The position numbers and the translations under genes were made by a program. From NCBI GenBank assembly GCA_028289345.1, contig JANQQL010000050.1, forward strand, positions 452,370-516,369: 64,000 nucleotides of DNA, in the 5' to 3' direction. Positions 51,838 to 59,726 of this stretch are shown here, piece after piece. The DNA is from Planctomycetota bacterium. Lineage in GTDB: Bacteria > Planctomycetota > B15-G4 > SIAN01. The first letter of the stretch is position 1; each line of letters starts with the position of its first letter. The notes beneath the pieces were generated by a model, which did not search any database, was not told the origin of the DNA, and worked only from the letters and a program-made list of their open reading frames with translations.

Positions 51838-53040
51838 ATGTCGCTCGAATCTTTCGTGACGTTGGCTCGACGCCAAGGGGCGAGCGACCTGCACTTGGAA
51901 CCGGGCCTTCCCGTGACCCTGCGGGTCCGCGGAGAGTTGGTCCGCACTTCCGACGGCGTGTCTTCCAGCGACCTGCTGGCGATTGCCCAGGAACTCTTGG
52001 GAGAGCACTGGAACCGGTTCGTGAAGCGCAAGTCCGCGGACCTGGCGCGACGCATCGCCGGAGTGCGCTGCCGCATCAACCTGTTCAAGACCACTCGTGG
52101 GGTCGGTGCTGCGGTGCGGCTGCTGGCGGCCAGCGCGCCGACCATCGACTCTTTGAACCTTCACCCGGACCTGAAAGAGCTGGTCAAGCACCGCCTCGGG
52201 TTGATCCTGGTGTGCGGACCGACCGGAAGTGGCAAGTCGTCGACCCTCGGGGCATTGCTGCAAGAGATCAACAACACCCAGTCTCAGCACGTGCTCACCA
52301 TCGAGCGACCGGTCGAGTACCTTTTCACTCCGCGCAAGTCGTTCATCCGCCAGCGGGAAGTGGGGCACGACACGCCGAGTTTTCATCAAGGGCTGTTGGA
52401 TGCGCTTCGAGAAGATCCCGATGTGCTGATGATCGGCGAGATGCGCAAGGCTCGGACCATGCGCTTGACGCTACGAGCTGCGGAGACCGGTCATTTGGTC
52501 CTCACCACGGTCCACGGAGCGGATGCGGGTGACGCCCTCCATCGGCTGGCGGGCAGCTTCGCGCCCAGTGCTCGAGAGGCGGTGTGCAGCAGTCTGGCGG
52601 ATTGTTTGACCGCGGTGGTGACCCAGAAGCTCGTCTATCGTGAAGACTTGGGGATTCGCATTCCAGAACTCGAAGTCCTACGTGCCACCATTCCGGTGAA
52701 ACACCTGATTCGCCAAGGCGACTTCTTCAAGCTGGGCAATGCCATGGAAACCGGACTGCGCGACGGTCACTGGACGCGCACCCGCTACCAGGAGTGGATC
52801 GCCAGCAAGCACGACTGGTCGACCGAGGACCCGCTCGCCCCGCACATCGAAGATGACCGCACGGTCTGCGAGATCCGTGAGGAGCTGCCAGAGCTGACTC
52901 CCGACCCGACTCCGGACTTGCCGGGCCCCTCCCCGGAGCCAAGGCGTCCCGCCAAGCAAGAAGACAATGTCATCGTCATCGATCCGCCGTCCGGCAGTCT
53001 CTCGGACATCATTTCCGAGCTGGAAGACGACGACGGCTGA
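51838..53040 (+). CDS. PilT-family ATPase, divergent paralogue
   Basis: About 400 residues. N-terminal PAS-like domain (SLESFVTLARRQGASDLHLEPG), Walker A GPTGSGKSSTLGALL, Asp box LTIERPVEYL, Walker B DPDVLMIGEMRKARTM and His box TGHLVLTTVHGADAG. The AIRNLIRE-type motif that PilT uses for retraction is not recognisable; the corresponding region reads LRATIPVKHLIRQG. The tail is acidic and proline-rich. Start: ATG 51838 begins the canonical N-terminus, but GTG 51793 also has a ribosome site. Probably a PilU-like or gliding-related motor rather than the main retraction ATPase. Confidence 0.85.
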   Translation: MSLESFVTLARRQGASDLHLEPGLPVTLRVRGELVRTSDGVSSSDLLAIAQELLGEHWNRFVKRKSADLARRIAGVRCRINLFKTTRGVGAAVRLLAASAPTIDSLNLHPDLKELVKHRLGLILVCGPTGSGKSSTLGALLQEINNTQSQHVLTIERPVEYLFTPRKSFIRQREVGHDTPSFHQGLLDALREDPDVLMIGEMRKARTMRLTLRAAETGHLVLTTVHGADAGDALHRLAGSFAPSAREAVCSSLADCLTAVVTQKLVYREDLGIRIPELEVLRATIPVKHLIRQGDFFKLGNAMETGLRDGHWTRTRYQEWIASKHDWSTEDPLAPHIEDDRTVCEIREELPELTPDPTPDLPGPSPEPRRPAKQEDNVIVIDPPSGSLSDIISELEDDDG

Positions 53041-53217
53041 GGCGCTCCTGGTGGGCGGATGCCGTGATGGTTTGGTTGCGATGACTGGAAGACCGGCAGG
53101 TCCCTGTTGCCTCGCGTTCCTCGCCTCCGGGGTCCGGCTTTCTCGCCCGCTGTTCACGGTGTCCGCAGTCGTCTCCCAGCCGTTCGTGAATGGCCGAACG
53201 GCAAGCCTGCGATGGGT

Positions 53218-53246
53218 CACGGATTCTGGAGATCCGGTGTTTTTTT
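53218..53246 (+). terminator. Intrinsic terminator between the two PilT-type genes
   Basis: CACGGAT pairs with ATCCG(G)TG (one bulged G) around a 7-base loop and is followed by seven T (53240-53246). It is 178 bases after the first pilT-like stop and 105 before the second start, so the two genes are probably transcribed separately. The rest of the 53041-53351 spacer shows no gene. Confidence 0.75.
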
Positions 53247-53351
53247 CCTGACTCCCCCTGGTTTTGGGTCAGTTTCCCCGCACTCTCGGCCGATATCTCC
53301 CGCGGCATTCGATGGCCACGTCACACGGATTCTTCGAGGGGGAAGCACCCA

Positions 53352-54587
53352 ATGGCTTACGTCGACAGCATGCTCCGCAAGATGGTGGAAGTGTCCGCCT
53401 CGGACCTTCACCTGTCCTCCGAGGTCATTCCGCAGTTCCGCTTGCATGGGGATATCTGCCCTGTCTCGGATGCCGCGGAAATCAACGCCGACGAGCTGTC
53501 CAGCCACTTGCAGGAGATCTCACCCGACAAGAATTGGATCGAGTTCCAAGAGAAGTGGGACTCGGACTTCGGCTACGAGATTCCGGGCTGTGGCCGCTTC
53601 CGCGTCAATCTGTTCATGGATCGCAAGGGACCGGGCGCGGTCTTCCGCCACATCCCTCAGGACATCCCGACCGCCGACGCTCTGCGCCTGCCGCAGACCA
53701 TCCTCGACATGTGCCAGCTCACGAAGGGCTTGGTACTGGTGACCGGACCGACCGGAAGCGGAAAGTCGACCACGCTGGCGGCCATGGTGGACTACATCAA
53801 TCGCAACCGCAGCGATCACATCATCACCATCGAAGATCCGGTCGAATTCGTCCATCAGAATCGCAACTGCTTGATCAACCAGCGCGAAGTGCATCGCCAC
53901 ACCAGCAGTTTCAAGACGGCGCTGCGTGCGGCCCTTCGTGAAGACCCGGACATCGTGCTGGTCGGTGAGATGCGTGACCTCGAGACCGTCGAGATCGCCA
54001 TCGAAACCGCAGAAACCGGACATCTGGTGTTCGGAACTCTGCACACGACGACGGCAGCTTCCACCGTGGACCGCATCATCGATCAGTTCCCGGCAGACCA
54101 TCAAGCGCAGATCCGCGCCATGCTGGCCGGTTCCTTGAAGGGCGTCGTGGCCCAGACCTTGTGCAAGAAGATCGGCGGAGGCCGAGTCGCGGCTCAGGAG
54201 ATCTTGGTGGTCAACTCCGCCGTTTCCTCGCTGATCCGCGAGGCCAAGACCTACCAGATCCCGTCCACCATGCAGGTCGGTGCGAAGGCGGGAATGGTGC
54301 TGCTGAACGACGCGCTGATGAAGCTGGTCTCCAACGGCATGGTCGAGCCACTCGAGGCTTACAAGAAGGCCGCTGACAAGAATGACATCGCCCTGAAACT
54401 CGAGCAGAACGGCTTCAAGATCCAGAACCCCGAAGCGGCTGAGATGGCGCCGCCGACCAAGGCCCCAGTGCCTGCGTCCTCTTCGCCGCAGCCCGCCGCT
54501 TCGACCCCAACGCCGAGCGCGGGCGGGCAGTCGGGCGGCGACTACGCCGATCCTTTCGAGGAATTCCGTCGTCGCAAGTCGACCTGA
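53352..54587 (+). CDS. pilT: Twitching motility ATPase PilT
   Basis: 411 residues. Domains as in PilT: SASDLHLSSEVIPQF at the start, Walker A GPTGSGKSTTLAAM, ITIEDPVEFVH, DPDIVLVGEMRDLETVE and TGHLVFGTLHTTTAA. The retraction motif region VNSAVSSLIREAKTYQI matches the conserved LIREGK..QI of PilT, and VGAKAGMVLLNDAL follows as expected. An Ala/Pro-rich tail ends in a short acidic segment. Start ATG 53352 with a GGGGGAAG site. It powers retraction of type IV pili; no other pilus genes are in the window. Confidence 0.93.
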   Translation: MAYVDSMLRKMVEVSASDLHLSSEVIPQFRLHGDICPVSDAAEINADELSSHLQEISPDKNWIEFQEKWDSDFGYEIPGCGRFRVNLFMDRKGPGAVFRHIPQDIPTADALRLPQTILDMCQLTKGLVLVTGPTGSGKSTTLAAMVDYINRNRSDHIITIEDPVEFVHQNRNCLINQREVHRHTSSFKTALRAALREDPDIVLVGEMRDLETVEIAIETAETGHLVFGTLHTTTAASTVDRIIDQFPADHQAQIRAMLAGSLKGVVAQTLCKKIGGGRVAAQEILVVNSAVSSLIREAKTYQIPSTMQVGAKAGMVLLNDALMKLVSNGMVEPLEAYKKAADKNDIALKLEQNGFKIQNPEAAEMAPPTKAPVPASSSPQPAASTPTPSAGGQSGGDYADPFEEFRRRKST

Positions 54588-54830
54588 TCGTGAGCGACCG
54601 CCGGTCGACGGCCGCGTGGGCTAGGGCCCGGGTTTGGTCGTCGATGAGAGGAAGAGCGGGACGGGCGCAACGACTCCCCTCGAGTTGCCGCCTCGACGCG
54701 ATGAAGATTGGCGCAAGAATTCGGGCTGGAGAAGCGCTCTCGAGGTTGCTCGCTACTCCTTGCGGAACCCGGCCCTATTCTGAGGCGTACGAGAAGACGG
54801 AAGAGGAGTCTGCACGAACAAGGAGTCGCC

Positions 54831-56234
54831 GTGGCATCTTCGAACTCTGACTCTCCTGCGGGAGCCGGGTCTTCGACCCGTGATCAAGTTCCTTCGTCAG
54901 GTTCGTGGAGCCCGGATTCTTGGAAGACCAAGAATGCGGCCCAGCAGCCGACGTACTCGGGCGATCCTGGCCGGCTGCACTCGGTGGTGGAGCAGCTCTC
55001 GAGCTTGCCGCCTTTGGTGACTTCCTGGGAGATCGAGTCTCTCAAGGAACAGCTCGCAGACGCGGCCTTGGGCCACAACTTCTTGCTGCAAGGCGGCGAC
55101 TGCGCCGAGAGCTTCGCCGACTGCCAGCCGACCTTCATCGCCAACAAGCTGAAGATCCTGTTGCAGATGAGCCTGGTGCTGGTGCACGCCAGTCGCAAAC
55201 GAGTGATCCGGGTGGGGCGCATGGCCGGGCAGTACGCCAAGCCACGGTCCGCGGACGTCGAAACTAAGGGCGAAGTGTCCTTGCCCAGCTACCGCGGCGA
55301 CCTGGTCAACCAACCGGGATTCGACGCGGACAGCCGAGAGCCCGATCCCGAACTCTTGCTGCGCGGCTACGAGCGCGCGGCCCTGACCTTGAACTTCACC
55401 CGAGCTCTGGTGGATCACGGCTTCGCGGACTTGCACCACCCCGAATACTGGGACGTCTCGTTCGTCGATCACAGTCCGCGCGCGACGGAATACCAGCAGA
55501 TCGTGCAATCCATCGGCGAATCCGTTCGTTTCATGGAAACCCTGGCCGGCGACCGGATGCACGAGATCAACCGGGTCGACTTCTTCACCAGTCATGAAGG
55601 TTTGCATCTACTCTACGAGCAGGCGTGCACGCGCCAGGTGCCTCACCGCGAAGGCTGGTACAACCTGTCAACTCACATGCCCTGGATTGGCATGCGCACC
55701 GCGAATCTGGACGGTGCCCACGTCGAGTACTTCCGCGGCATTCGCAACCCCATTGGCGTCAAGATTGGCGCTGCCACGAGCCCGGACGATTTGCTGCGGT
55801 TGATCGACACCCTGGATCCCGATGCTGAACCTGGCCGTCTCACCTTGATTCATCGCTTCGGCAAGGACGGCCTTCGGGCCCACTTGCCGCCGCTCCTCGA
55901 AGCCGTGAAGAAAGAAGGTCGCACACTGCTCTGGTGCTGCGACCCGATGCACGGCAATACCATCACCACCCAAGATGGCGTCAAGACCCGCCATTTCGAG
56001 TCCATCTTGTCCGAACTCGAACAGGCCTTCGAAGTCCACGAGCAATGCGGCAGCCGTCTCGGTGGCGTCCACTTCGAACTGACCGGCGAAGATGTCACCG
56101 AATGCATCGGTGGCGCCCGCGGCCTGGGCGAAAGCGACCTCGGCCGCGCCTACCACACTCAGGTCGATCCGCGTCTGAACTACGAGCAGGCGCTAGAGAT
56201 GGCGATGCTGATCGCGCGACGGACGGGGGAGTAG
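54831..56234 (+). CDS. aroH: Class II 3-deoxy-7-phosphoheptulonate synthase (DAHP synthase)
   Basis: 467 residues. Joins phosphoenolpyruvate and erythrose 4-phosphate at the entry to the shikimate pathway. Plant-type (class II) signatures: LLQGGDCAESFADC, RVGRMAGQYAKPRS, LPSYRGDLVN, FTSHEGLHLLYEQA, STHMPWIGMRT, VKIGAATSPDDLLRL, WCCDPMHGNT and GGVHFELTGEDVTECIGG, covering the metal and substrate sites. Start is GTG 54831 with AAGGAG 5 bases upstream; the frame is open earlier but basic and unlike the family. Gene-symbol usage for class II enzymes varies (aroG or aroH are both used). Confidence 0.93.
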   Translation: MASSNSDSPAGAGSSTRDQVPSSGSWSPDSWKTKNAAQQPTYSGDPGRLHSVVEQLSSLPPLVTSWEIESLKEQLADAALGHNFLLQGGDCAESFADCQPTFIANKLKILLQMSLVLVHASRKRVIRVGRMAGQYAKPRSADVETKGEVSLPSYRGDLVNQPGFDADSREPDPELLLRGYERAALTLNFTRALVDHGFADLHHPEYWDVSFVDHSPRATEYQQIVQSIGESVRFMETLAGDRMHEINRVDFFTSHEGLHLLYEQACTRQVPHREGWYNLSTHMPWIGMRTANLDGAHVEYFRGIRNPIGVKIGAATSPDDLLRLIDTLDPDAEPGRLTLIHRFGKDGLRAHLPPLLEAVKKEGRTLLWCCDPMHGNTITTQDGVKTRHFESILSELEQAFEVHEQCGSRLGGVHFELTGEDVTECIGGARGLGESDLGRAYHTQVDPRLNYEQALEMAMLIARRTGE

Positions 56235-56369
56235 TCCCTGTCCAAAGGGGGATGAGTTGACCCCTCGGTGGAGGGACCGCCGCGCTCCCGGAAGAGCTGC
56301 GAAAGGGAGCTGTTGGCGAAAGGCCCACAAGACCTCACTCATGGATGGGGTGTCGAGTAACCTCTGGCG

Positions 56370-57374
56370 ATGACCACTCGAACGACTCGTCTCCTCAATC
56401 ACAAAGAAATCCGCACTCTCCTCCCCATGGCCGATTGCATCGACGTTGTCGCTGATGCACTTCAGGGACTCGCAGCCGGGGACGCCGCGCTACCTTTGCG
56501 CTCCATCGTCTGGCTCCCCGAGAAAATCGGCGCCCTTGGCTCGATGCCCAGCACGATGGGCAATCAAGTGTTCGGCTCGAAGGTCATTAGCGTGTTCCCG
56601 GGAAATGCGTCGAGTCCCTACGATTCTCATCAGGGAGTGGTGTTGTTGTTCGAAGGAGAGCATGGTCGCTTGGTCGCGATTCTTGATGCGACGGAGATCA
56701 CGGCCATTCGCACGGCGGCGGCCAGTGGATTGGCGACCCGGACTCTCGCTCGGAAAGACGCGGGGGACTTGGCGATTCTTGGGACGGGGGCTCAGGCACG
56801 GACGCACTTGCAGGCGATGGCGGCAGTTCGTGAGTTGCGCCGAGTTCGAGTTTGGAGTCGATCGGGACGGGGTCGAGAGTTCGCAGACTCGGCCGCGGGC
56901 CTTGCCCCTGTGTTGGTGGAGGTCGTGGATTCGGCGATGGACGCGGTGCAGGGTGCGGATCTGGTCTGCACGGTGACCGACTCCAAGGAGCCGGTGCTTC
57001 GGGCGGACTGGCTGTCACCGGGTGCGCACCTCAACGCCGTGGGCGCCTGCACCCCAAATGCGCGCGAGGTTGACAGCGCCACCATGGCGCGCGCGTCGTT
57101 GTTCACCGACTGCCGAGAGTCCTTCTTCCACGAGCCGGGGGACTTCTTGATTGCCAGGCAAGAAGGGATGGTCACGGACGAAGCTTTGAAAGGAGAGCTG
57201 GGAGAAGTCTTGGTCGGCACCGTAGAAGGCCGAACTTCTGACGAAGAGATCACTCTGTTCGAGTCCCTCGGCATTTCGATCGAAGATTTGGCCGCGGCTC
57301 AGTTTGTGTACGAGCGTGCGAAGGAGCACGGGCGGGGGACGACGATCGAACTCGGGGCGATGCGAGGCGAGTGA
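56370..57374 (+). CDS. Ornithine cyclodeaminase / mu-crystallin family protein
   Basis: 334 residues. Rossmann-type NAD(P)-binding core AILGTGAQARTHLQAMAAV (about 133-151), preceded by SGLATRTLARKD and followed by VWSRSG and GADLVCTVTDSKEPVL, typical of the OCD/mu-crystallin family. Members include ornithine cyclodeaminase, alanine dehydrogenase and ketimine reductases, so the reaction is not settled. Its stop overlaps the start of a PLP-dependent dehydratase-like gene (GTGA). Such a pair occurs in ectoine degradation (EutC/EutB-like) and in diaminopropionate synthesis (SbnB/SbnA-like), but no other genes of those pathways are nearby. Confidence 0.88.
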   Translation: MTTRTTRLLNHKEIRTLLPMADCIDVVADALQGLAAGDAALPLRSIVWLPEKIGALGSMPSTMGNQVFGSKVISVFPGNASSPYDSHQGVVLLFEGEHGRLVAILDATEITAIRTAAASGLATRTLARKDAGDLAILGTGAQARTHLQAMAAVRELRRVRVWSRSGRGREFADSAAGLAPVLVEVVDSAMDAVQGADLVCTVTDSKEPVLRADWLSPGAHLNAVGACTPNAREVDSATMARASLFTDCRESFFHEPGDFLIARQEGMVTDEALKGELGEVLVGTVEGRTSDEEITLFESLGISIEDLAAAQFVYERAKEHGRGTTIELGAMRGE

Positions 57375-58342
57375 CGGTGCGCGAGCCAGGAGCGATTTCT
57401 CTCGAAGCGATCGAGCAGGCCAGCGATCGGATTCGGCCTTTCGCGATTCGGACACCTTTGCTGCCCTTGCAGGGGGTGGGCCCCCACGAGATCTATCTCA
57501 AGCTCGAGAATCTTCAACCCATCGGCTCGTTCAAGGTGCGCGGCGCCGCGAACGCTCTTGCCGATGTGCCACGCGAGTTGTTGAAACAAGGGGTGTGGAC
57601 CGCAAGCGCCGGCAACATGGCCCAGGGAGTGGGTTGGGTCGCCAAGCAGCTGCAGGTGCCGTTTTCGGCAGTCATTCCCGACCATGCGCCGTGGGCCAAG
57701 CGCGGGGCGATCGAGCGCCTTTCGGGAACGATTCACTCGGTTCCGTTCGAGGAATGGTGGCAGCTGTTGATGCAGGGAGCCGCGAATCCGCGTCCCGGAC
57801 ACTTCGTCCATCCAGTTTGTGATGCGGACGTGATCGCCGGCAACGGCACCATCGGACTCGAGATTTTGGAAGACCTGCCCGACGTGGACCGGGTCTTGGT
57901 TCCGTTCGGTGGAGGCGGTTTGATCTCTGGCATCGCGAGCGCGTTGCGCGGCAAGGAATCTTCCGCCCACGTCGTTGCTTGTGAAGTGGAAACCGCCGCC
58001 CCGTTGAGGGCGGCTCTGGAAAGCGGCGAACCCACGTGGGTGAACTACACCGCCAGCTTCGTAGACGGAATCGGAGGGCGCAGCATCCTTCCGGCGATGG
58101 AACCTTTGGTCCGTTCCCATGTTGCGCAAAGTTTGGTCGTGTCCTTGCGCCAAGTCGCCGATTCGATCCGCCACTTGGCTCTGCAGCAAGGAGTCATCGC
58201 CGAAGGTGCCGGCGCTGCTTCTGTCGCGGCGGCAGGGGCGAACCCGATCCCGGGGAAGACGGTGTGCGTGGTCTCGGGGGGCAATCTGGAATCTTCCATC
58301 CTGCGCGAGATTCTCCTCGGCAGGACCCCGGGAATTGGGTGA
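57371..58342 (+). CDS. Fold-type II PLP enzyme, threonine/serine dehydratase-like
   Basis: 323 residues. The PLP lysine lies in PIGSFKVRGA (Lys55). ASAGNMAQGVGW matches the S-x-G-N-x-x-x-G substrate loop, and GGGGLISG (about 180) the phosphate-binding glycine loop. The fold matches threonine dehydratase/serine racemase without the C-terminal ACT regulatory domain. GTG start at 57371 shares GTGA with the preceding OCD-like gene, so both are co-translated. The loop ASAGNMAQG is like that of EutB-type proteins (Met for His), a hint but not proof of that subgroup. Confidence 0.88.
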   Translation: MTVREPGAISLEAIEQASDRIRPFAIRTPLLPLQGVGPHEIYLKLENLQPIGSFKVRGAANALADVPRELLKQGVWTASAGNMAQGVGWVAKQLQVPFSAVIPDHAPWAKRGAIERLSGTIHSVPFEEWWQLLMQGAANPRPGHFVHPVCDADVIAGNGTIGLEILEDLPDVDRVLVPFGGGGLISGIASALRGKESSAHVVACEVETAAPLRAALESGEPTWVNYTASFVDGIGGRSILPAMEPLVRSHVAQSLVVSLRQVADSIRHLALQQGVIAEGAGAASVAAAGANPIPGKTVCVVSGGNLESSILREILLGRTPGIG

Positions 58343-58594
58343 ACTCGAACGCCTCAAGTCACGGAGAGCACAATCGCGAGTTCGATTCGCCGGCTGTTGA
58401 GAAGCTCATGGGCGGGCGACGGATTTCCCAGCCGCGCTCTTCTTCAGAAGGCAGCGAGGCGTATCGTGACCAACTGATGCTTGTCCGCAATCGGCTCGTG
58501 AGGCGCCGAATGCGGCGGGTCATCGCAAGCGCGATTCTTCATGAAGAACCCTGGCAGGCATTTCTCAACGTCCTGCTACCGAGGAGCCAGTTCG
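58339..58594 (+). other. Candidate coding stretch in a second frame before the TPR gene
   Basis: A frame opening with GTG that overlaps the dehydratase stop (GTGA) reads VNSNASSHGEHNREFDSPAV, then AYRDQLMLVRNRLVRRRMRR and ASAILHEEPWQAFLNVLLP. It has a protein-like composition and G/C-rich third positions, but the frame then runs out of phase into the TPR gene without a stop until 59097. It could be the 5' part of the TPR gene separated by a frameshift, a short overlapping gene, or chance. Confidence 0.35.
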
Positions 58595-59596
58595 TTGAAC
58601 GAAGACGTGCCCCGCGAATGGGAAGAGTTGATCGAATCGGCCCAGGCCCTCGCTCGACAGAAGAAGTGGCAGGAGGCCCAAGGGGTTTTCGAGCGGGCGC
58701 TCGAGCTTTCCCATCGTGCGAAGAATCGCCCGGTTCTAGTTTCACTGACTCTCGAGGAACAGGCCGACGTGGCCGTCATGAGAGGAGAAACGGACGCCGC
58801 CGAGGCGCTCTACCAGCGGGTCTTGGCGATTCGCCGAGGTCACCTTGGTGGGAGTCATCACAAGGTTGTGAAGACGTTGTTCGATCTGGCGACTCTAGAA
58901 GTTTCCCGTCAGCACTACGAGGATGCCGAGCGCTACTACGTGGAAGCTCTGGAAGTCGGCAGCCGGGCACTTGGGGCGGACGACCTCGAGTGCTCTCAAA
59001 TTCATCATGCGCTCGGCACGCTGTACACCATGCGCGAGCTGCATTCCAAAGCGGAATCCGCCTTCCGCGAGACGTTGCGAATTCGCGGCATCCATGAGGA
59101 AGAAGACCTTCTCGGGTTGCAGAACACCCGCACATTGCTCGCCGAGTCCCTGGAAGCCCAAGGCAAGTTCGTCGAGGCGACCATGTGGTTTGAGCGAGTG
59201 CTCGCGGCAAAGCAAGACATGTTCGGCAATGAGCACCTGGGATTGGTGCCGACCAGTCTTGCCCTCGCTCGGGTGATGTTGGCCGAAGGCAAGACGGAGG
59301 AAGCGAACGCTCGAGTGGCTGGAGCGCTCGCGATTCAGACGAAGGTGGTGGGGGAGCAGCATCCCGCGTTGGTCGAGTCTCTGGCCCTCCTGGCTCGATG
59401 TCATGCGGCGACGGGGAGCCCGATGGAAATCCCGGGGATCTTGGAGCGCGCCATGGCATGCGCGGCGTTGTTGCCGAGCGAGCGAAGAGCCCAGTCCCTT
59501 GCTCATCTCGACGCGGCACTGGACCAAGTTTCCGCAGCTTTGGAGCCGAAGGTGGGGCAGGCGTTGGTGGAGCAGCGGAAAGCTCTCGATGCTTGA
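58595..59596 (+). CDS. Cytosolic TPR protein (kinesin-light-chain-type repeats)
   Basis: About 333 residues made almost wholly of TPR units of the roughly 42-residue kinesin-light-chain type: EALYQRVLAIRRGHLGGSHHKVV, DAERYYVEALEVGSRALGADDLE, KAESAFRETLRIRG, EATMWFERVLAAKQDMFGNEHLG and EANARVAGALAIQTKVVGEQHPA. No signal or membrane segment. TTG 58595 is preferred over ATG 58541 because GAGGAG lies 8 bases before it. A possible frameshift just upstream may mean that the true gene is longer. Likely a protein-interaction scaffold; partner unknown. Confidence 0.78.
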   Translation: MNEDVPREWEELIESAQALARQKKWQEAQGVFERALELSHRAKNRPVLVSLTLEEQADVAVMRGETDAAEALYQRVLAIRRGHLGGSHHKVVKTLFDLATLEVSRQHYEDAERYYVEALEVGSRALGADDLECSQIHHALGTLYTMRELHSKAESAFRETLRIRGIHEEEDLLGLQNTRTLLAESLEAQGKFVEATMWFERVLAAKQDMFGNEHLGLVPTSLALARVMLAEGKTEEANARVAGALAIQTKVVGEQHPALVESLALLARCHAATGSPMEIPGILERAMACAALLPSERRAQSLAHLDAALDQVSAALEPKVGQALVEQRKALDA

Positions 59597-59726
59597 GTGC
59601 AGAGGTCGGGAGCGCGCACGACATTCGCGAGGCACGGAAGGATTCGTGGCTCCTGCTACCGCGTTCGGAGCTGGTCGCGCGAGGTCGGCAACCATTGACC
59701 TCTCATGGGCCGGCGGTCCGCGAAGG

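Noticed and set aside
59590..59726. ATG 59590 as start of the cytochrome gene, overlapping the TPR gene stop
   Set aside because: The intervening 45 codons are Arg-rich and shadow-like and would place the lipoprotein signal about 65 residues from the start. It remains possible but less likely than TTG 59727 or 59778.
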